Shown piece after piece: positions 43,255 to 52,345 of a stretch of 64,000 nt of DNA (the stretch's first letter is position 1; each line of letters begins with the position of its first letter). The stretch is from Pseudanabaena yagii GIHE-NHR1. GTDB taxonomy: Bacteria; Cyanobacteriota; Cyanobacteriia; Pseudanabaenales; Pseudanabaenaceae. The translations under genes were made by a program, and so were the position numbers. Location: positions 558,001-622,000 of the forward strand of contig NZ_JAAVJL010000001.1 in the NCBI RefSeq assembly GCF_012863495.1, in the 5' to 3' direction. Below the pieces are notes generated by a model that worked only from the letters and a program-made list of their open reading frames with translations, ran no database searches and was not told the origin of the DNA.

Positions 43255-44250
43255 ATGTCGCTTTTACCCATGAAAGTTTTTAGCCCAGAAGTTGCGAAAA
43301 AAGCAAAAGCTAGCGTCAAAGTCTGGACGCGATCGCTTTTAGTCGTTGCTCTAGTCGCAATGACAATCTTTGGCAATGCCCATGAAGCGTTGGCTAAGCG
43401 TGCAGGTGGTCGCGTTGGCGGTAGTGCTTTTCGATCAGCTCCAAGTCGTTCAATGCCTTCTAGCCCTTCTCGGTCATATAGCAACTATAGTGGCGGCAAC
43501 ACCCTATATAGCCCTAACACTGGTGGTGGATTCTTCTTTTTCCCCATGTTCTTTGGTGGTGGCTTCGGTGGCGGATTATTTAGCCTGTTATTGCTGGTAA
43601 TTGTTGCAGGTGCAATCATGCAAGCCTTCCGTGGGCGTGGTGATGGCGAAGGCATTACAGGTATGGACAGCAAAGTGAGCGTTGCCAAAATCCAAGTAGG
43701 TCTACTTTCTTCAGCGCGATCGCTACAACAAGAATTAACCCGTTTGGCGCTAGAGTCGGATACTTCATCCGTTGAAGGCTTAGCTGTCGTTACTCGCGAA
43801 ACAGCAGTTTCCTTGATGCGTCATCCTGAGTATTGGGTTTACGTCAGCAGTGCTAGCGAAAATACAAAGTTTGCCCTTGCTGAGCAAAAATTTAATAGCT
43901 TAGTTATGTCTGAGCGCAGCAAGCTCAACACAGAAGTTTTAAGTAATGTTGGTGGTCGAGTACTTCAAGGCAAAACTTCGGCAGCTTTACCTAGTGAAGG
44001 TAGTTTGAGCCTTGAAGATCCTAGCGAATATATTGTAGTCACTATCCTATTAGCAGTCGCTGGCGACTCCCTCAGTAAGTTACCGACTTTACGCTCCTCA
44101 GAGGATTTGTCATCTGCACTATCAGCGATCGGTTCCGTCCCTGAAGATAATCTCTTAGCTGTGGAAATCCTCTGGGAGCCCCAATCTGAAGAATACACTC
44201 TCACTAATGATGAAGTTTTGACCATATACCCTGATCTAGTCAGAATTTAA
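43255..44250 (+). CDS. DUF1517 (FLAP1-like) membrane protein
   Basis: 331 residues from the ATG at 43255; a longer TTG start at 43204 is in frame but lies before the natural signal region. After a hydrophobic segment (SLLVVALVAMTIFGNAHEAL) ending in A-x-A-like sequence comes the glycine/serine-rich RAGGRVGGSAFRSAPSRS, a GGGFGG stretch, a second membrane helix (LFSLLLLVIVAGAIMQAF) and the DUF1517 domain (VAKIQVGLLSSARSLQQELT and VEILWEPQSEEYTLTNDEVL). DUF1517 proteins are found in cyanobacteria and plastids; the plant relative FLAP1 affects photosynthesis under fluctuating light. Role here is inferred only from that. Confidence 0.87.
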   Translation: MSLLPMKVFSPEVAKKAKASVKVWTRSLLVVALVAMTIFGNAHEALAKRAGGRVGGSAFRSAPSRSMPSSPSRSYSNYSGGNTLYSPNTGGGFFFFPMFFGGGFGGGLFSLLLLVIVAGAIMQAFRGRGDGEGITGMDSKVSVAKIQVGLLSSARSLQQELTRLALESDTSSVEGLAVVTRETAVSLMRHPEYWVYVSSASENTKFALAEQKFNSLVMSERSKLNTEVLSNVGGRVLQGKTSAALPSEGSLSLEDPSEYIVVTILLAVAGDSLSKLPTLRSSEDLSSALSAIGSVPEDNLLAVEILWEPQSEEYTLTNDEVLTIYPDLVRI

Positions 44251-44265
44251 AATTTCCAATAAAAA

Positions 44266-44335
44266 TTTGAAAGTGCTGCTTCGCAGCACTTTCAAAAGAA
44301 CAATAAAGGCAGCGCCAAGCGCTGCCTTTATTGTT
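44266..44335. terminator. Double hairpin terminator after DUF1517 gene
   Basis: Two strong hairpins in a row: 14 bp with loop TTC (44266-44279 and 44283-44296) and 17 bp with loop CAA (44299-44315 and 44319-44335). Confidence 0.7.
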
Positions 44336-44550
44336 CAATACTATAAAAAGATTTGCGAAATCTAGCCTAAAGTTGTAGCTTTCAGAGTCGATCTGTGGTA
44401 TCACTTACCAGTGTTATTTCTTCTTGTTTTGTGAGAGACAACTTTCAAGTATTCTAATTTGGCTAAAATAGCTATTCCAACAGCACTTTTTTGAGTATGG
44501 CAGTTTTTGTGGTGAGTGCGTGTGAATCATGGAGTGAGTAAGGTCGGCAT

Positions 44551-45657
44551 ATGATGCAAGATACAGATAAAAATCAATTTTATGTAACGCAAGACGTTGA
44601 TGCCTATACAGACAACGTAGATAACTTAATGGATGATCTATTTGGAGAGGTGGAAAGTACTCTTCATGTTGATTACGCCAAGCAGCGATCGCCAAAAGCT
44701 AAAAAAGCACAGAAACAATCTGCTCCCTATGCCTCAGCAAAAGCATCTAGTTCAGATATAGTTGCCATATCCAAAATTGAGCCAGAACATCGCGATGTTG
44801 CCACATCCAAAGATACTGTTAATATTACCAAGCTCAATCTGGCAGATATTTCTTTACCACCGATTTCTAAACAAGATGTTCTCTGGATTCAACCCTACAT
44901 CATGCGGAATCCAGAACCACCTTCTAATATTCCACCCACACCACCTGAATCTGTAGTTCAAAAACCTAATTTATTAGATCGCATTTTGTTAGTTGCTGCC
45001 TGTAGCTCAGCCCTATTAGCGGCAGTGATGTGGACAATTAATCATGGTATTTGGTTAGGACGGCAATCAGTAGCTGTTATCCCAGCAAATTCTAAAATTG
45101 CGCCCGACAATAAGCCCTTTGCCGATGAAATCAAGCGGATGCTGTCTGATATAACGGATAAAAATCGAGCGATCGCCGCAAATTCTAACGGCAATATTGG
45201 TAGCAATTTGCCATTGATGGCAGCACCTTTGGTAGGGAATATGCCTCTATCCGTTGCACCGAATCCCTTTGCCAACGGGAATCAGCCAATGTATGTACCT
45301 GTATATCAACCACCTAACCTCGCTAGTAGTAATACTAGCAATGCGCCATCCCCATTAGCTTTGCCCCCTCTCACAGCAAACAATTCCATTGACGCATCTA
45401 ATCCGCCTACGAGTGCTAAGCCCAACTCTACATTCACACAAGCGGCTGCACCTATGCCATCATATACATTAATTGGTGTGCTGGATTTAGGCGATCGCTC
45501 CACAGCTATGTTTGATATGAATGGCTCAGTGCAATCAGTCGGATTAGGTAAAGCGATCGGCAATACAGGCTGGTTTTTAGCTCGCGTTAGTCAGCAAGAG
45601 GTGGTGGCAAAACGTGGTAGAGAAACAAAAACTATATTTGTTGGGCAAAAGTTCTAA
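44551..45657 (+). CDS. Unknown cyanobacterial single-pass membrane protein
   Basis: 368 residues, not recognised as a named family. The first 130 are polar and likely disordered. One membrane helix lies near 150-170 (ILLVAACSSALLAAVMWTIN). The periplasmic part has a long low-complexity linker rich in N, P, S and A. The last 65 residues, YTLIGVLDLGDRSTAMFDMN then AIGNTGWFLARVSQQEVVAK and KTIFVGQKF, look like the small beta domain of GspC/PilP-type pilus or secretion proteins. By analogy it could serve a trans-envelope machine, but this is only a resemblance. The TIGR04376 gene follows 36 bp later. Confidence 0.6.
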   Translation: MMQDTDKNQFYVTQDVDAYTDNVDNLMDDLFGEVESTLHVDYAKQRSPKAKKAQKQSAPYASAKASSSDIVAISKIEPEHRDVATSKDTVNITKLNLADISLPPISKQDVLWIQPYIMRNPEPPSNIPPTPPESVVQKPNLLDRILLVAACSSALLAAVMWTINHGIWLGRQSVAVIPANSKIAPDNKPFADEIKRMLSDITDKNRAIAANSNGNIGSNLPLMAAPLVGNMPLSVAPNPFANGNQPMYVPVYQPPNLASSNTSNAPSPLALPPLTANNSIDASNPPTSAKPNSTFTQAAAPMPSYTLIGVLDLGDRSTAMFDMNGSVQSVGLGKAIGNTGWFLARVSQQEVVAKRGRETKTIFVGQKF

Positions 45658-45693
45658 AAGTCTCCAAAATCTAACTATCTAAGGAAAATATAT

Positions 45694-46266
45694 ATGGGGT
45701 TGCTAGAGGATATATCTCGCTTTTTAGAAACTCGTCTAGAGGAGTTTATTCGCAATAATCCCCAAATTGAATTGCAAATCCTCGAAGATAAGTTACGCCA
45801 ACAAGACGAAGAAATCACGAAGCTAATCGTTAGCTCAAAGCAAGAGGAAAAAAATTTACAGGATCGAATACTGGAAATAGCGGAAGAAATTCGTGTCTGG
45901 CACGATCGCACGGTTAAAGCTGAGTCCTTTGATCGTCCTGACTTGGCAAATCTTGCCAAAGAGCGTGAAGCAGCTTTGCTACGGCAGGGCAATCAAATTT
46001 GGGCGCAGATGGAAATAGTTAAAAAACGGGCGATCGATAGCCAAGCCTTGCAAGTCCAAATTCAAGAAAGACGTAAGGAGGTACAAGCGAAAATTGCTGA
46101 GGCTGCCAAAGCTGCTAAGGCAAAGTCTCCCGCTAGCACACCCTTAAACTGGGACAATCTCTACACACCTCCCTTCCGTGATCCTAATGACAAGTTAGAA
46201 GAAACCTTTCGTCGTTGGGAAATGGATGAAGAACTTGAGCGTCTCAAACGTAATTTGGGAAAGTAA
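45694..46266 (+). CDS. TIGR04376 family coiled-coil protein
   Basis: 190 residues, mostly helical. MGLLEDISRFLETRLEEFIR, RIVLEIAEEIRVWHD-like sequence (ILEIAEEIRVWHDRTVKAES), DLANLAKEREAALLRQGNQI and the C-terminal NWDNLYTPPFRDPNDKLEE with FRRWEMDEELERLKR agree with the cyanobacterial family TIGR04376, of unknown function. PspA-like coiled coils have similar composition. Likely cotranscribed with the membrane protein before it and followed by a very long terminator. Confidence 0.85.
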   Translation: MGLLEDISRFLETRLEEFIRNNPQIELQILEDKLRQQDEEITKLIVSSKQEEKNLQDRILEIAEEIRVWHDRTVKAESFDRPDLANLAKEREAALLRQGNQIWAQMEIVKKRAIDSQALQVQIQERRKEVQAKIAEAAKAAKAKSPASTPLNWDNLYTPPFRDPNDKLEETFRRWEMDEELERLKRNLGK

Positions 46267-46282
46267 GTAGTTAGGCATCATT

Positions 46283-46337
46283 AAAACCCAAAAAGCTGTG
46301 GCACACGCGCAGCATGTGCCACAGCTTTTTGGGTTTT
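46283..46337. terminator. Very long hairpin terminator
   Basis: A perfect 23-bp stem (46283-46305 and 46315-46337) with a 9-nt loop and arms ending AAAACCCAAAA / TTTTGGGTTTT. Confidence 0.75.
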
Positions 46338-46444
46338 ATATTTAATTACGCATAGCTATTTAGAGAATATTTGAGCAATTTATTTTGTTAGTGTGCAAAT
46401 TTTGCTAACCGTTATGTTATGATAGAAAAGCATCAAAAATGCAG

Positions 46445-46518
46445 CGGGATGTAGCGCAGCTTGGTAGCGCACCACTTTGGGGTAGTGGGGGTCTTGGGTT
46501 CAAATCCCAACATTCCGA
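46445..46518 (+). tRNA. tRNA-Pro (TGG)
   Basis: A complete 74-nt cloverleaf: acceptor CGGGATG with CATTCCG (one G-T), D-arm GCGC-AGCTTGGTA-GCGC, anticodon stem CCACT/AGTGG with loop TTTGGGG-type sequence TTGGGGT giving anticodon TGG, T-arm TTGGG-TTCAAAT-CCCAA, discriminator A. No CCA encoded. Confidence 0.94.
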
Positions 46519-46957
46519 TTGATTAAGGGTTTAATACCTGTATAGAAAGGTCAAAATGCTTAGTAAAAATCACATTGCTTAAAACTCTCATAATCCTTGG
46601 AGAGAAAGATAGCAGTTTTGGGAAATAACGGGAATATTGCAATCTCATTCGCACATAGATAGAAAGAAAAGGCTAGTATCTAGTGGCTTAGGAGTTTACC
46701 GTAATTCCAAGAAGTTACAGCAAGCCAAACAAGCAGAGTGAGCTTAAGTTCGACGAGCTAAAAAATAACGGGAGAGGAACAGTCAAACCTTTGATCTGAA
46801 GCTCCAAAGTAGGTTTAGTCTCGCGATAGGAATAAGCAGACAATCCAAACAAAAGATTAATGAGAAAATCGAAAATACTATGATGCATTTAATGCTCAAT
46901 TTGAGAAATATTTTGCAATTAGTAATTGCAGAATATAAGTAGATCTGACACTACTTT
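46519..46957. other. Gap between tRNA-Pro and the restriction genes
   Basis: About 440 bp. The only frame worth noting is on the minus strand at 46715..46888 (57 aa, starting MHHSIFDFLINLLFGLSAYS), hydrophobic at its N terminus but without a good ribosome site. I see no copy of the tRNA 3' end that would mark an integration site. Confidence 0.35.
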
Positions 46958-47566
46958 TCACTTTTTCCATTCAATATGTCCGTTAATATTAAAATTCTCA
47001 AAAGTCTGGAGAATTTCTGTACAAAACTCTTGCAACTCCTGATTATTTTCTTTCTTAGATAGATCGTATAGCCGAATAAACATCTTTTTGCCTGTTTCAG
47101 TTTGTTTAAGATTTTTCTTAAGAAAATTATGCTGGCTACACAAAGTTTGACCATTCTCAACTGTGGCTAAACCTCCCATATCCTTTGGTTTAATATGATC
47201 AACATGCAAATCCACTCCATTTTCGCGACCAGCACCACAAATTACACATTTATATCCATCACGCTTTAAAATCTCATTCTTCTGAGTGATTGTAAAATCT
47301 TCTTGATCTCTATTTTGAGCATATCTGGGATCGTATTTATAAACTCCCTTGGATATTTTTTGTAGAAATCCTCTCTGATATAAAGATCTAATTCCTCGAT
47401 CAGGATCTCTAAATATTTTTCCAGTACGTTCAAAATACTTGGAAGTCACCCAATCGACAACATCTTTAGTTTGTATTTCAATATTGGGATGCATTTTAAA
47501 ATATTCTCTAATAATATTAAGTTGAACTGTACTTTTTTCTAGAGATTCATCATTAATATTAGACAT
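46958..47566 (-). CDS. HNH restriction endonuclease with winged-helix N terminus
   Basis: 202 residues. The N-terminal 80 residues (VDWVTSKYFERTGKIFRDPD, then IRSLYQRGFLQKISKGVYKY) form a winged-helix-like DNA-binding part. The C-terminal half is a clear HNH nuclease: CVICGAG, HVDHIKPKDMGG with the catalytic H-D-H, and LCSQHNFLKKN with the second Cys-His pair for zinc. Its start overlaps the methyltransferase stop by 8 bp. I infer it is the nuclease of a type II restriction-modification system; the recognition site is unknown. Confidence 0.87.
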   Translation of the reverse strand: MSNINDESLEKSTVQLNIIREYFKMHPNIEIQTKDVVDWVTSKYFERTGKIFRDPDRGIRSLYQRGFLQKISKGVYKYDPRYAQNRDQEDFTITQKNEILKRDGYKCVICGAGRENGVDLHVDHIKPKDMGGLATVENGQTLCSQHNFLKKNLKQTETGKKMFIRLYDLSKKENNQELQEFCTEILQTFENFNINGHIEWKK

Positions 47567-48566
47567 TTATTAAACTCCGCTTTTGAGCAGAAGTCATTGT
47601 AATAGCTTTATATTTTACTAAACAATTAATTAAACTTTTAGTGACTTCACGAACAACAGGAACTGCAACTGAGTTACCAAATTGCCTGTACATCTGGGTT
47701 CTGGAGACGGGAATAGTAAAACTTTGAGGATATCCCATAATTGCTTTACACTCATTTTCACTAAGCAACCTAATTCCTGTTTCTCCATCTTTTACAAAAG
47801 TTCCAGTTAGTCTTTGAATTTTATGATAAGTAGAACAGAGTGTTTTTACTTGAATCTGAGAATTTCGATCAATCAGCTCTGGTTTTCCATCATCTAGTTT
47901 AAATAGATATGAGTCTTGTAAATGTTTAGATATTGAATAACCAATGATGTTTTGTTCTACGTAAGAGCCAATAAACTCTTGATTTGGTATAGGGGTAGGA
48001 AAACTAAAGTCAGGTACATCTTGGGAAATATCTTCAGATATTCCTACTATAAAAATCCTTTTTCTAACTTGTGGTACTGCATAGTCTTTAGCATCTAAAA
48101 TAGCCCAAAAGACATGGTATCTAACATCAGATTGACTAAAAAAAAGATATTGTCCATTGATAGATACCGATAAAGTATTTAATATAATTTTTAATGTATT
48201 GCCACCATCATGAGTTACTAATCCTTCAACGTTTTCTAAAATAAATGCCTTCGGTTTTTTCTTTTTTAAGATTTTAACCACATCATGAAATAAAGTTCCT
48301 TGAGTAGGATGTTCAAAGCCTTCACGTTTGCCAATGGAGCTAAATGGTTGGCAAGGAAAGCCAGCCGTTAATATATCAATATCTGGAATTGTAGATGGAT
48401 CAATCTTAGTAATGTCTCCATGTGGAATATCCCCAAAATTAGCTTGGTAGGTTTTCTGGGCATATTTGTCCCATTCAGAAGCAAATAAACAAGTTCCACC
48501 TATTGCCTCTAGAGCGATTCTAAATCCACCAATACCAGCAAACAAATCTGCAAAAACAAACCCCAT
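47559..48566 (-). CDS. DNA (cytosine-5) methyltransferase
   Basis: 335 residues. Motif I FADLFAGIGGFRIALE at the start, motif IV FPCQPFSSIGKREGF with the catalytic cysteine, motif VI ENVEG, motif VIII RKRIFIVG-like sequence VRKRIFIVGI, and motifs IX-X YRQFGNSVAVPV at the end. The target recognition domain between VIII and IX is short (about 80 residues), typical of type II C5 enzymes. It is transcribed first and overlaps the HNH nuclease gene, so the methylase is made together with or before the nuclease. Confidence 0.94.
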   Translation of the reverse strand: MGFVFADLFAGIGGFRIALEAIGGTCLFASEWDKYAQKTYQANFGDIPHGDITKIDPSTIPDIDILTAGFPCQPFSSIGKREGFEHPTQGTLFHDVVKILKKKKPKAFILENVEGLVTHDGGNTLKIILNTLSVSINGQYLFFSQSDVRYHVFWAILDAKDYAVPQVRKRIFIVGISEDISQDVPDFSFPTPIPNQEFIGSYVEQNIIGYSISKHLQDSYLFKLDDGKPELIDRNSQIQVKTLCSTYHKIQRLTGTFVKDGETGIRLLSENECKAIMGYPQSFTIPVSRTQMYRQFGNSVAVPVVREVTKSLINCLVKYKAITMTSAQKRSLINV

Positions 48567-48704
48567 TTCTGTCTCTCATATTATTATCACAAGTGAGTTA
48601 CATATTGCCAATCTTAAATCTGTTCAAACAATTGGCTAGTAAATTTTACTCCTAAAAATTGGCAAAGCACATCAATATATCTATAACCCCTCAAATCATG
48701 ACAT

Positions 48705-48757
48705 AAAACCCAATAGAGAGTTGCGGCACTTTGCGCCACAACTCTCTATTGGGTTTT
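48705..48757. terminator. Long hairpin upstream of the restriction genes
   Basis: A 23-bp stem with one mismatch (48705-48727 and 48735-48757), arms ending AAAACCCAATAG / CTATTGGGTTTT. Confidence 0.65.
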
Positions 48758-48818
48758 GTATTTTTCCTAACATTACTGGCTATAACTACTTCACATAAAT
48801 AATACAATGGAAATTTAT

Positions 48819-48863
48819 CGCATAAAAAAAGAAGGATACAAAGTATCCTTCTTTTTTTATGCG
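48819..48863. terminator. Terminator of the desA operon
   Basis: A perfect 21-bp stem (48819-48839 and 48843-48863), AAA loop, with seven-base A and T runs inside the arms. It lies 7 bp beyond the desA stop. Confidence 0.78.
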
Positions 48864-48870
48864 ACTCTAT

Positions 48871-49908
48871 CTAAATTGATTTAGCAGGATCGACTTCAGC
48901 GAAAGTCTTGTAGCATTTTTCTGCATCGTATATATGGCAGCGATCGCCAATATCTTTCATCAGTTCCCATGAGAACTTAGTCTTGTATAGATATTGCCCC
49001 CAATTCTCATCTAGAGACTTGTGTGCTAGACGCAAGTTGTAGGAAGGAATACCTGTAGAAACATGGTGAGGAACGTGAACATTGATATCGTGACATAGCC
49101 ATTCCACCCAAGCTGGATAGTCACAATGAACAGTTCCAGTTAGCTGATCAGTTGCAGCGTGCCATTTGTCTGGACTCTTAAACTGAATATCTGGCATCGT
49201 ATGGTGAACGATGGTAAAGGTACTCATCCAGAAGTGATAAACCAACCAAGGCATCAAAAAGAAATTGATAAATCCTAATAAACCAGTGGTGTAAATCAAA
49301 GCAGGAATCGAGATCGCACCAAACACGATCACTAAGCGATAGGAGAACTTTACTTGTTCTTGTTGACGCTCAGGATAAAGACTGGCATCGAAGTGTAAAT
49401 TTGCCCAATGAATAATCGATCCAATCCACCAAAAACGGGTACGAATTAGACGATATACACCAGAAATCAGTCCCTTACCTTGTTCATACTCTTCGACAGT
49501 GAAGGGATACCAAGCATTATCTTCACCCATTTTATTTGTATGCAGGTGATGGTAATCATGCTTGAAGCGCCAACCGTGAAAAGGATAGAGCAGTGGTAAA
49601 AATGCAATATGACCTACAAGGTCATTTACCCAACTCTTGTTAGAAAAGGAGCGATGTCCACAGTCATGGCCAATTACGAACCAACCCGTTAGGGCAGTAC
49701 CTGTAAAAATCCAAGCGAAAGGTAACAAATACCAAGGCGAGAAGGCAATGCTCGCATAACCAAGCGCAGCGGCTACTAAGGAAAACAATACACCAAACCA
49801 AGCTCTGAGAGGCTTTTTCTCAAAGTATTCGGAGGGGATAGTTTTAATGATGTCGCGGAGGGTGGTCTCAGGCGTAAGAGTGTGTGAGGAGTTTTGTATG
49901 GCAACCAC
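48871..49908 (-). CDS. desA: Acyl-lipid omega-6 (Delta12) fatty acid desaturase
   Basis: 345 residues with a GTG start. The three histidine boxes are HDCGH, H-x-x-HH in [11 protein letters not shown], and HVPHH near 285; these bind the di-iron centre. Hydrophobic pairs of helices surround them ([40 protein letters not shown]). Box spacing and the [19 protein letters not shown] start fit DesA, which introduces the Delta12 double bond into membrane lipid acyl chains and is needed for cold acclimation. Its GTG start overlaps by one base the stop of the small gene before it (TAGTG), so the two are translationally coupled. Confidence 0.93.
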   Translation of the reverse strand: MVAIQNSSHTLTPETTLRDIIKTIPSEYFEKKPLRAWFGVLFSLVAAALGYASIAFSPWYLLPFAWIFTGTALTGWFVIGHDCGHRSFSNKSWVNDLVGHIAFLPLLYPFHGWRFKHDYHHLHTNKMGEDNAWYPFTVEEYEQGKGLISGVYRLIRTRFWWIGSIIHWANLHFDASLYPERQQEQVKFSYRLVIVFGAISIPALIYTTGLLGFINFFLMPWLVYHFWMSTFTIVHHTMPDIQFKSPDKWHAATDQLTGTVHCDYPAWVEWLCHDINVHVPHHVSTGIPSYNLRLAHKSLDENWGQYLYKTKFSWELMKDIGDRCHIYDAEKCYKTFAEVDPAKSI

Positions 49909-50090
49909 TACTGAGCACTCCCTGCGGTGGTCAATCTTTGACGGCTCAAGCTTTGCAATTGCTGAAAAAGAACATCAATGTCGGATTGCAATTCCGCTAG
50001 TTCAGCTTGAACTTCTTCGGAATATAACTTTTTGGCGGTTACGTTCAATGTAGAAATCTCTTTTGTTGGGGCTTCAGTTTGTTTGCTCAT
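49908..50090 (-). CDS. Small helical protein coupled to desA
   Basis: 60 residues: [20 protein letters not shown] followed by a helical [20 protein letters not shown]. Not recognised as a family. The TAG stop shares its last base with the desA GTG start (TAGTG), a tight coupling that supports it being a real gene. It could be a regulatory or assembly partner, but nothing in the sequence shows this. Confidence 0.6.
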   Translation of the reverse strand: MSKQTEAPTKEISTLNVTAKKLYSEEVQAELAELQSDIDVLFQQLQSLSRQRLTTAGSAQ

Positions 50091-50351
50091 ACTTTCCTTT
50101 AAAACGCTTTTAAAACGTTGCGATCACACCACAAAAATATTTATGAATCAGATTCTAGCCTATGTTATGTGTATTTTTGTATACCCATAAACATATCTAA
50201 TGAGTAATTATACGGATCTGAATGATTTTCTCTGTCGCTTGCGCCACACTTATACCTAGAGATACCTAGGGACAAGCTGTAGCTAAACAGACAGGTTGCA
50301 GAAAACTATTGTTCCTCTAGGTGTGACGTGGTTGAAGCTTATGATTAAAGC

Positions 50352-50759
50352 TTAATATTTGGTTCCAAGAGGTGTATCAGCAAACAAAATGGGGGCGATC
50401 GCTGCTGCTGATCCCAAGCGATCATCAAGATATTCTTCGAGACTGTAGTACTGATCCATGCGATCGCATAGTCCTTCTGGGCTAAGGCTTTGGATATTAT
50501 GGCTGATGATATAGCTTTGGGCAGCCGAACCACGGAAGGCTGCAAAGGCTTCTTCGCAATAGGCTTGCTTAGAATCACGGGAAGCAGCTATCCAATCTGA
50601 GCCATGCATATTGCCACTGAGAATTGGTTGTCCGTTAGCGGGGATCACAGGACGACGCTCATATGCGATCGCTTGACTATTTGTCATGAAAACAGTTGTA
50701 AATATAAAAATAACTAATAAAAATTTAGCTAAGTCATGAAAACTAAGAAATCGACTCAT
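50352..50759 (-). CDS. Small secreted protein of unknown function
   Basis: 135 residues from the ATG at 50759, chosen because it places a proper signal peptide at the start (FLLVIFIFTTVFMTNSQAIA with AIA cleavage); an ATG at 50813 would add 18 residues ahead of it. The mature part has two cysteines (AYCEEAFAAF and GLCDRMDQYY) that could form a disulfide, and no known motif. Exported, probably periplasmic. No family recognised. Confidence 0.55.
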   Translation of the reverse strand: MSRFLSFHDLAKFLLVIFIFTTVFMTNSQAIAYERRPVIPANGQPILSGNMHGSDWIAASRDSKQAYCEEAFAAFRGSAAQSYIISHNIQSLSPEGLCDRMDQYYSLEEYLDDRLGSAAAIAPILFADTPLGTKY

Positions 50760-51130
50760 AATTTGCTCGAAATTTACGCAAAGAGGTAATATTGGGAGTC
50801 TCAGCATCCACATATTTCCAAGAAAAAATGGTTTCTTGAACTGATCTAGCTGGGCTGTAGAGACGATAATGCAATCTATTTTAAGAAATTTGGCAATTAA
50901 GCTGGTTTGAACAAAAAGTCATTAAGGTTTGATAACATTTCCTGATTAATCGCACCAAACATATCAAAATAGTAATCGCAATATTGTCGAATAGGTTGTA
51001 TTGTCTAATTTCTAGGAGTATTCTAAGTCTCGGCTTAAATACTTTTTTATGAAATATTCGCTAAACTTGTGTTGTTTGCGATACAGAAAAAATTCACACG
51101 TCTTAATTATTAAATTTCCCAGCCCGCCAA
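50760..51130. other. Divergent promoter region upstream of pipX
   Basis: About 370 AT-rich bases. I looked for an NtcA box (GTA-N8-TAC) ahead of pipX and found no convincing match. No RNA or frame. Confidence 0.4.
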
Positions 51131-51400
51131 ATGTCCGAACATTATCTGAATCATCCTACTTTTGGCTTGCTATCTCGCCTATGTAGGGTAGATGAGTTTC
51201 GTAGTTTGTTCACTACCCTCTATGCCCAAAGGTTATTTTTCCTAATTACCAATAGTCCCGAAGGTATTCAATTTGAGCCTGTCTCGCGAGCAGATGCAAA
51301 GCTCATGGTTGAAAATCAAATGCGATCGCTTCGCCGTATGGGTTCTGATACTGATCAAAAAAATCTCCAACATATCTACAAGCGCACTTTTTCCCAATGA
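51131..51400 (+). CDS. pipX: PipX, PII- and NtcA-binding coactivator
   Basis: 89 residues, the exact size of PipX. The Tudor-like N-terminal part contains HPTFGLLSRLCRV and LYAQRLFFLITNSPEGIQFE, with the RADAKLMVENQMRSLRR helix behind it. PipX binds PII when 2-oxoglutarate is low and NtcA when it is high, linking nitrogen status to gene expression; it is found only in cyanobacteria. Its stop overlaps the ispE start by 4 bp (ATGA). Confidence 0.95.
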   Translation: MSEHYLNHPTFGLLSRLCRVDEFRSLFTTLYAQRLFFLITNSPEGIQFEPVSRADAKLMVENQMRSLRRMGSDTDQKNLQHIYKRTFSQ

Positions 51401-52305
51401 CATCGCGTATTTCTCTCAAGGCTGCTGCGAAAATTAATCTTTACCTAGAGATTACGGGCAATCGTCCTGATGGTTATCACGACTTGGTGATGATCTTGCA
51501 GAGTATTGATCTATGCGATCGCGTTGATCTTCGGAAACTTGGTACAGACGAGATTCAAGTAAGCTGTACTAATCCTGAATTACCTTGCGATCGCAGTAAT
51601 CTTGCATACAAAGCAGCAGCATTAATGCAAAGTGCTTTTCCAGAAATTGGGGGAGTCGAAATTGCGATCGACAAACAAATTCCGATGGGAGCTGGTTTAG
51701 CTGGGGGATCGGCAAATGCGGCGGCGGTTTTAGTGGGGATTGATCGCCTATGGAATTTAGGACTTACCCAGTCACAGATTTGTGATTTGGCTGCCCAGTT
51801 AGGTTCTGATATCCCATTTTGTGTAGTTGGTGGTACAGCTCTAGCGACAGGTCGTGGGGAAATTTTGTCACCTCTGCCTGATCTCAAGGATTTAGTCCTA
51901 GTAGTTTGCAAACCTCGCCATATTTCGATCTCCACTGTCTGGGCCTATCAAACTTTCCGATCGCATGGCTTGCTGGCGCACAATCCCGCTAAACATCAAG
52001 CTCTCTCTAGCCAAATGGTTGCCGCGATCGCTTCTGGTGGTGAATCTGCACCAGCTAAAATTGGGCGATTGCTATACAACGATTTAGAACGGGCGGTATT
52101 GCCTGAGTATCCTGAACTCGTTGATTTGGAGAACAAATTACTAGAGCAAGAATGTCTCGGTGCAATGATGTCAGGTTCTGGCTCAACGATGTTTGCAATC
52201 GCCGCCGATTTGGATCGCGCCCATCAAATCGCTGAAGCCGTCAGAACCGAAGATATTGATGTATGGGTCGTGAAGAGTTTAGTTAGATCGATTTTTGATG
52301 CTTGA
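51397..52305 (+). CDS. ispE: 4-diphosphocytidyl-2-C-methyl-D-erythritol kinase
   Basis: 302 residues. GHMP kinase fold: AAAKINLYLEITGNRPDGYH at the start, the ATP loop PMGAGLAGGSANAAAVL, and GAMMSGSGSTMFAIA at the C terminus. The enzyme phosphorylates CDP-methylerythritol in the MEP route to isoprenoids, feeding carotenoids, chlorophyll tails and quinones. Overlap with pipX places an isoprenoid gene under the same transcript as a nitrogen-control protein. A perfect palindromic terminator follows. Confidence 0.96.
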   Translation: MTSRISLKAAAKINLYLEITGNRPDGYHDLVMILQSIDLCDRVDLRKLGTDEIQVSCTNPELPCDRSNLAYKAAALMQSAFPEIGGVEIAIDKQIPMGAGLAGGSANAAAVLVGIDRLWNLGLTQSQICDLAAQLGSDIPFCVVGGTALATGRGEILSPLPDLKDLVLVVCKPRHISISTVWAYQTFRSHGLLAHNPAKHQALSSQMVAAIASGGESAPAKIGRLLYNDLERAVLPEYPELVDLENKLLEQECLGAMMSGSGSTMFAIAADLDRAHQIAEAVRTEDIDVWVVKSLVRSIFDA

Positions 52306-52314
52306 TTTTTACCT

Positions 52315-52342
52315 TAGACAAGGGGCTTAAGCCCCTTGTCTA
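52315..52342. terminator. Palindromic terminator between ispE and the Crp/Fnr gene
   Basis: A 28-bp perfect palindrome (14 bp per arm, core GGGGCTTAAGCCCC) located between the two converging stop codons. Confidence 0.7.
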
Positions 52343-52345
52343 GAA

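Larger units (their letters stand above)
48567..48870. other. Intergenic region with two hairpins
   Basis: About 300 bp between desA's end and the methyltransferase start, both on the minus strand. It holds the two hairpins described separately and AT-rich sequence; promoter of the restriction genes presumably in 48567-48700. Confidence 0.4.

Noticed and set aside
46715-46888. 57-aa minus-strand frame starting MHHSIFDFLI
   Set aside because: Hydrophobic start is suggestive, but there is no clear ribosome site and I know no family; noted only within the intergenic entry.
50760-51130. NtcA site upstream of pipX
   Set aside because: No GTA-N8-TAC with a suitable -10 box was found; partial matches had the wrong spacing.
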